Shown here in pieces: positions 62,669-64,000 of a DNA stretch of 64,000 nt (positions are counted from its first letter, which is position 1; each line of letters begins with the position of its first letter). The notes under the pieces were generated by a model, which saw nothing but the letters and a program-made list of their open reading frames with translations, had not been told where the DNA came from and ran no database searches. This stretch comes from Arthrinium phaeospermum (taxonomy: Eukaryota; Ascomycota; Sordariomycetes; Amphisphaeriales; Apiosporaceae). The stretch is taken from contig QYRS01000012.1 in the NCBI GenBank assembly GCA_006503535.1, positions 2,087,001 to 2,151,000 on the forward strand, written 5' to 3'. The position numbers and the translations under genes are program-made.

Positions 62669-63711
62669 ATGAGTACGCAAAGTATGAGCGCCATGGCATC
62701 CAAGACCCCGGCCCTTACCGTCTACCGCGGCTGGAAGGACACGGGCAAGCACGTCTGGTCGCCCTTTGTCGTCAAGCTCGAGGCGCGCCTCCGGTTCGGG
62801 AACGTGGCCTACCGCACCGCCGTAGGCTCGCCCAAAACGGCGCCCCGCGGCAAGATCCCCTACGTCGAGTTCTCCACGGGCGGGGATGAGTCGCTGGGCG
62901 ACTCGGGCCTCATCGTCCAGGCGCTGACGGAGCAGGGGCTGCTGTCGGATCTGAATGCGCGGCTGGACGGGGAGGGGCGGGCGAGGGATCTGGCGGTGCG
63001 GGCTATGATGGAGGACCGGTTGTGCTTTTACCACGTGAGTGAGGTTTTTTACATGTGCGATTGACGGCTGAGATGGGACTTGATCTGACGTGATCTCTAC
63101 CTAGGGCTGGGAACGCTGGACCCAGAACTACTACACGATGCGCGACCACATCTTCGGCGCCATGCCGTACCCGCTGCGCGTCGTCATCGGGCTGCTGGCC
63201 CACCGCGGCATGGCGGCGACGCTGCACGGGCAGGGACGGGGCGGTACACGGCCGAGGAGATTGCGGCGTTCCGGCTTGAGATCTGGGAGGCGGTCGATGC
63301 CCTGCTGACGGCGTCGAGGGACAAGGCCCGGGCCCGGGACAGCAGCAGACCGGAGCATGTGCATGGGGTAGTATGGGAGGGGGAGGATAGGGGGAAGGAG
63401 AAGGAGCCGTTCTGGGTCTTGGGCGGGGAGGAGCCTACCGAGGCGGACGCGACGGTGTTTGGGTTCGTGGTCAGCGTTTTGATCTGCACGGCGTAAGTCT
63501 TATTTTCCATTCTTGCATGCGATTGACCCGCCCCTTTTATTCCCACCCACCGGGAAAGCAAACGATACCCAGGAACCAAACGCTGACTGATCGATGCGAC
63601 AAATAGGGGCCTGATTCGCAGGCCGTGGTCAAGGGGTTCCCGGTCATCCTGGAGTATGCCGAGAGGATACAGGATCGGTATTTCCCCGACTACGAGAAGT
63701 GGACTTTGTGA
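62669..63711 (+). CDS. GST-fold protein of the FAXC/metaxin type
   Basis: The exons are 62669-63034, 63105-63492 and 63607-63711. The N-terminal thioredoxin-like half reads LTVYRGWKDTGKHVWSPF, VVKLEARLRFGNVAY, and the GST-style PRGKIPYVEF followed by LGDSGLIVQAL. The C-terminal helical half contains LCFYHGWERWTQNYY, YTAEEIAAFRLEIWEAVDAL, EEPTEADATVFGFVVS and the end RIQDRYFPDYEKWTL. This order (GST_N_4 then GST_C_6) is that of failed-axon-connection (FAXC) and metaxin-like proteins; many fungal members exist but their reaction is unknown. Exon arithmetic needs two added bases, one near 63236 in a G-rich run and one at the start of exon 3 in a GGGG run. The ATG at 62669 was chosen; two more in-frame ATGs follow within nine codons. 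Confidence 0.8.
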
Positions 63712-64000
63712 GACAGCTTTCCCGTTAGCGTTTGCGGCCAATGCAAGAAGAAGATCGGACATTTCGATGAGACAATGCTGCAGAAGCGCTCAGGCCGCAC
63801 TGTGATTGGGAGAATCATGGATGCTATTGTACATTCGTGGTTCGGTGGTATAAGAATATGTACAAAATTAATCAAAACTCTTTCTTCGCCATCTTCTCTC
63901 AGTTGAAACTTCTCGCTGCCTTTTGCTCGTGGGGTATTAACAGGTTAAAAAATAGGTATCTCGGCTCGTCCAGCTTTTCCTCCTCCATCAAATCATCCGT
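63712..64000. other. Right-edge intergenic stretch
   Basis: Presumed 3' region of the GST-like gene. No further gene was recognised before the window ends. Confidence 0.4.

Overview
The window is nuclear DNA of a filamentous ascomycete (Pezizomycotina), most likely a sordariomycete. The signs are small introns (mostly 56-172 bp) with GTAAGT-type donors and CTAAC or CTGAC branch sites, a Fot1/pogo-type transposon mutated in the manner of repeat-induced point mutation (RIP), and fungal-specific families (CFEM protein, rhodopsin-like seven-helix protein, Blm10). No tRNA, rRNA or CRISPR was seen. Genes are sparse and separated by several gene-poor gaps of 2-5 kb.

Layout. A partial low-complexity protein with a polyglutamine tract runs off the left edge (1-1763, minus). 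A gene-poor gap follows, with one doubtful 90-aa ORF and three short tandem repeats. At 11.4-18.2 kb lies a divergent pair: a GH2 beta-galactosidase (minus) and a sugar permease (plus), the arrangement known for fungal lactose clusters. A Ser/Thr-rich single-pass membrane protein (19.8-21.3 kb) sits beside a RIP-degraded Fot1-like element (21.75-23.62 kb) with terminal inverted repeats. Then come a CFEM, probably GPI-anchored protein (25.0-25.7 kb), a YTH-domain RNA-binding protein with repeats in its first intron and leader (27.65-29.5 kb), a rhodopsin-domain membrane protein (32.6-34.1 kb), a spliced 51-aa small protein (39.5-39.8 kb), the GPI mannosyltransferase GPI18/PIG-V (41.9-43.4 kb), a large protein of unknown function (47.7-50.0 kb), an MFS transporter (51.3-53.1 kb), the proteasome activator Blm10/PA200 (55.8-61.8 kb) and a GST-fold FAXC/metaxin-like protein (62.7-63.7 kb).

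Reading-frame quality is uneven and colours the whole annotation. Blm10, the second MFS transporter and the left-edge gene are intact, whereas the beta-galactosidase and its permease are broken about a dozen and nine times. CFEM, YTH, GPI18, the 47.7 kb gene and the GST-like gene carry one to three breaks each. Nearly all breaks behave as loss of one base beside a short homopolymer, splice sites are preserved, and even the normally essential GPI18 is hit. Local consensus error is therefore the simplest explanation for most of them. The beta-galactosidase also lacks a segment of about 60 codons carrying the catalytic acid/base, which single-base errors do not explain.

Functional links that can be argued are the lactose uptake/hydrolysis pair and the GPI theme (GPI18 makes the anchor; the CFEM protein appears to carry one). 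No clearly new multi-gene system was found. The most unusual items are the repeat-laden YTH locus, the hairpin-bearing termini of the dead transposon, the spliced 51-aa gene, and a frame-preserving, stop-free last intron in Blm10.
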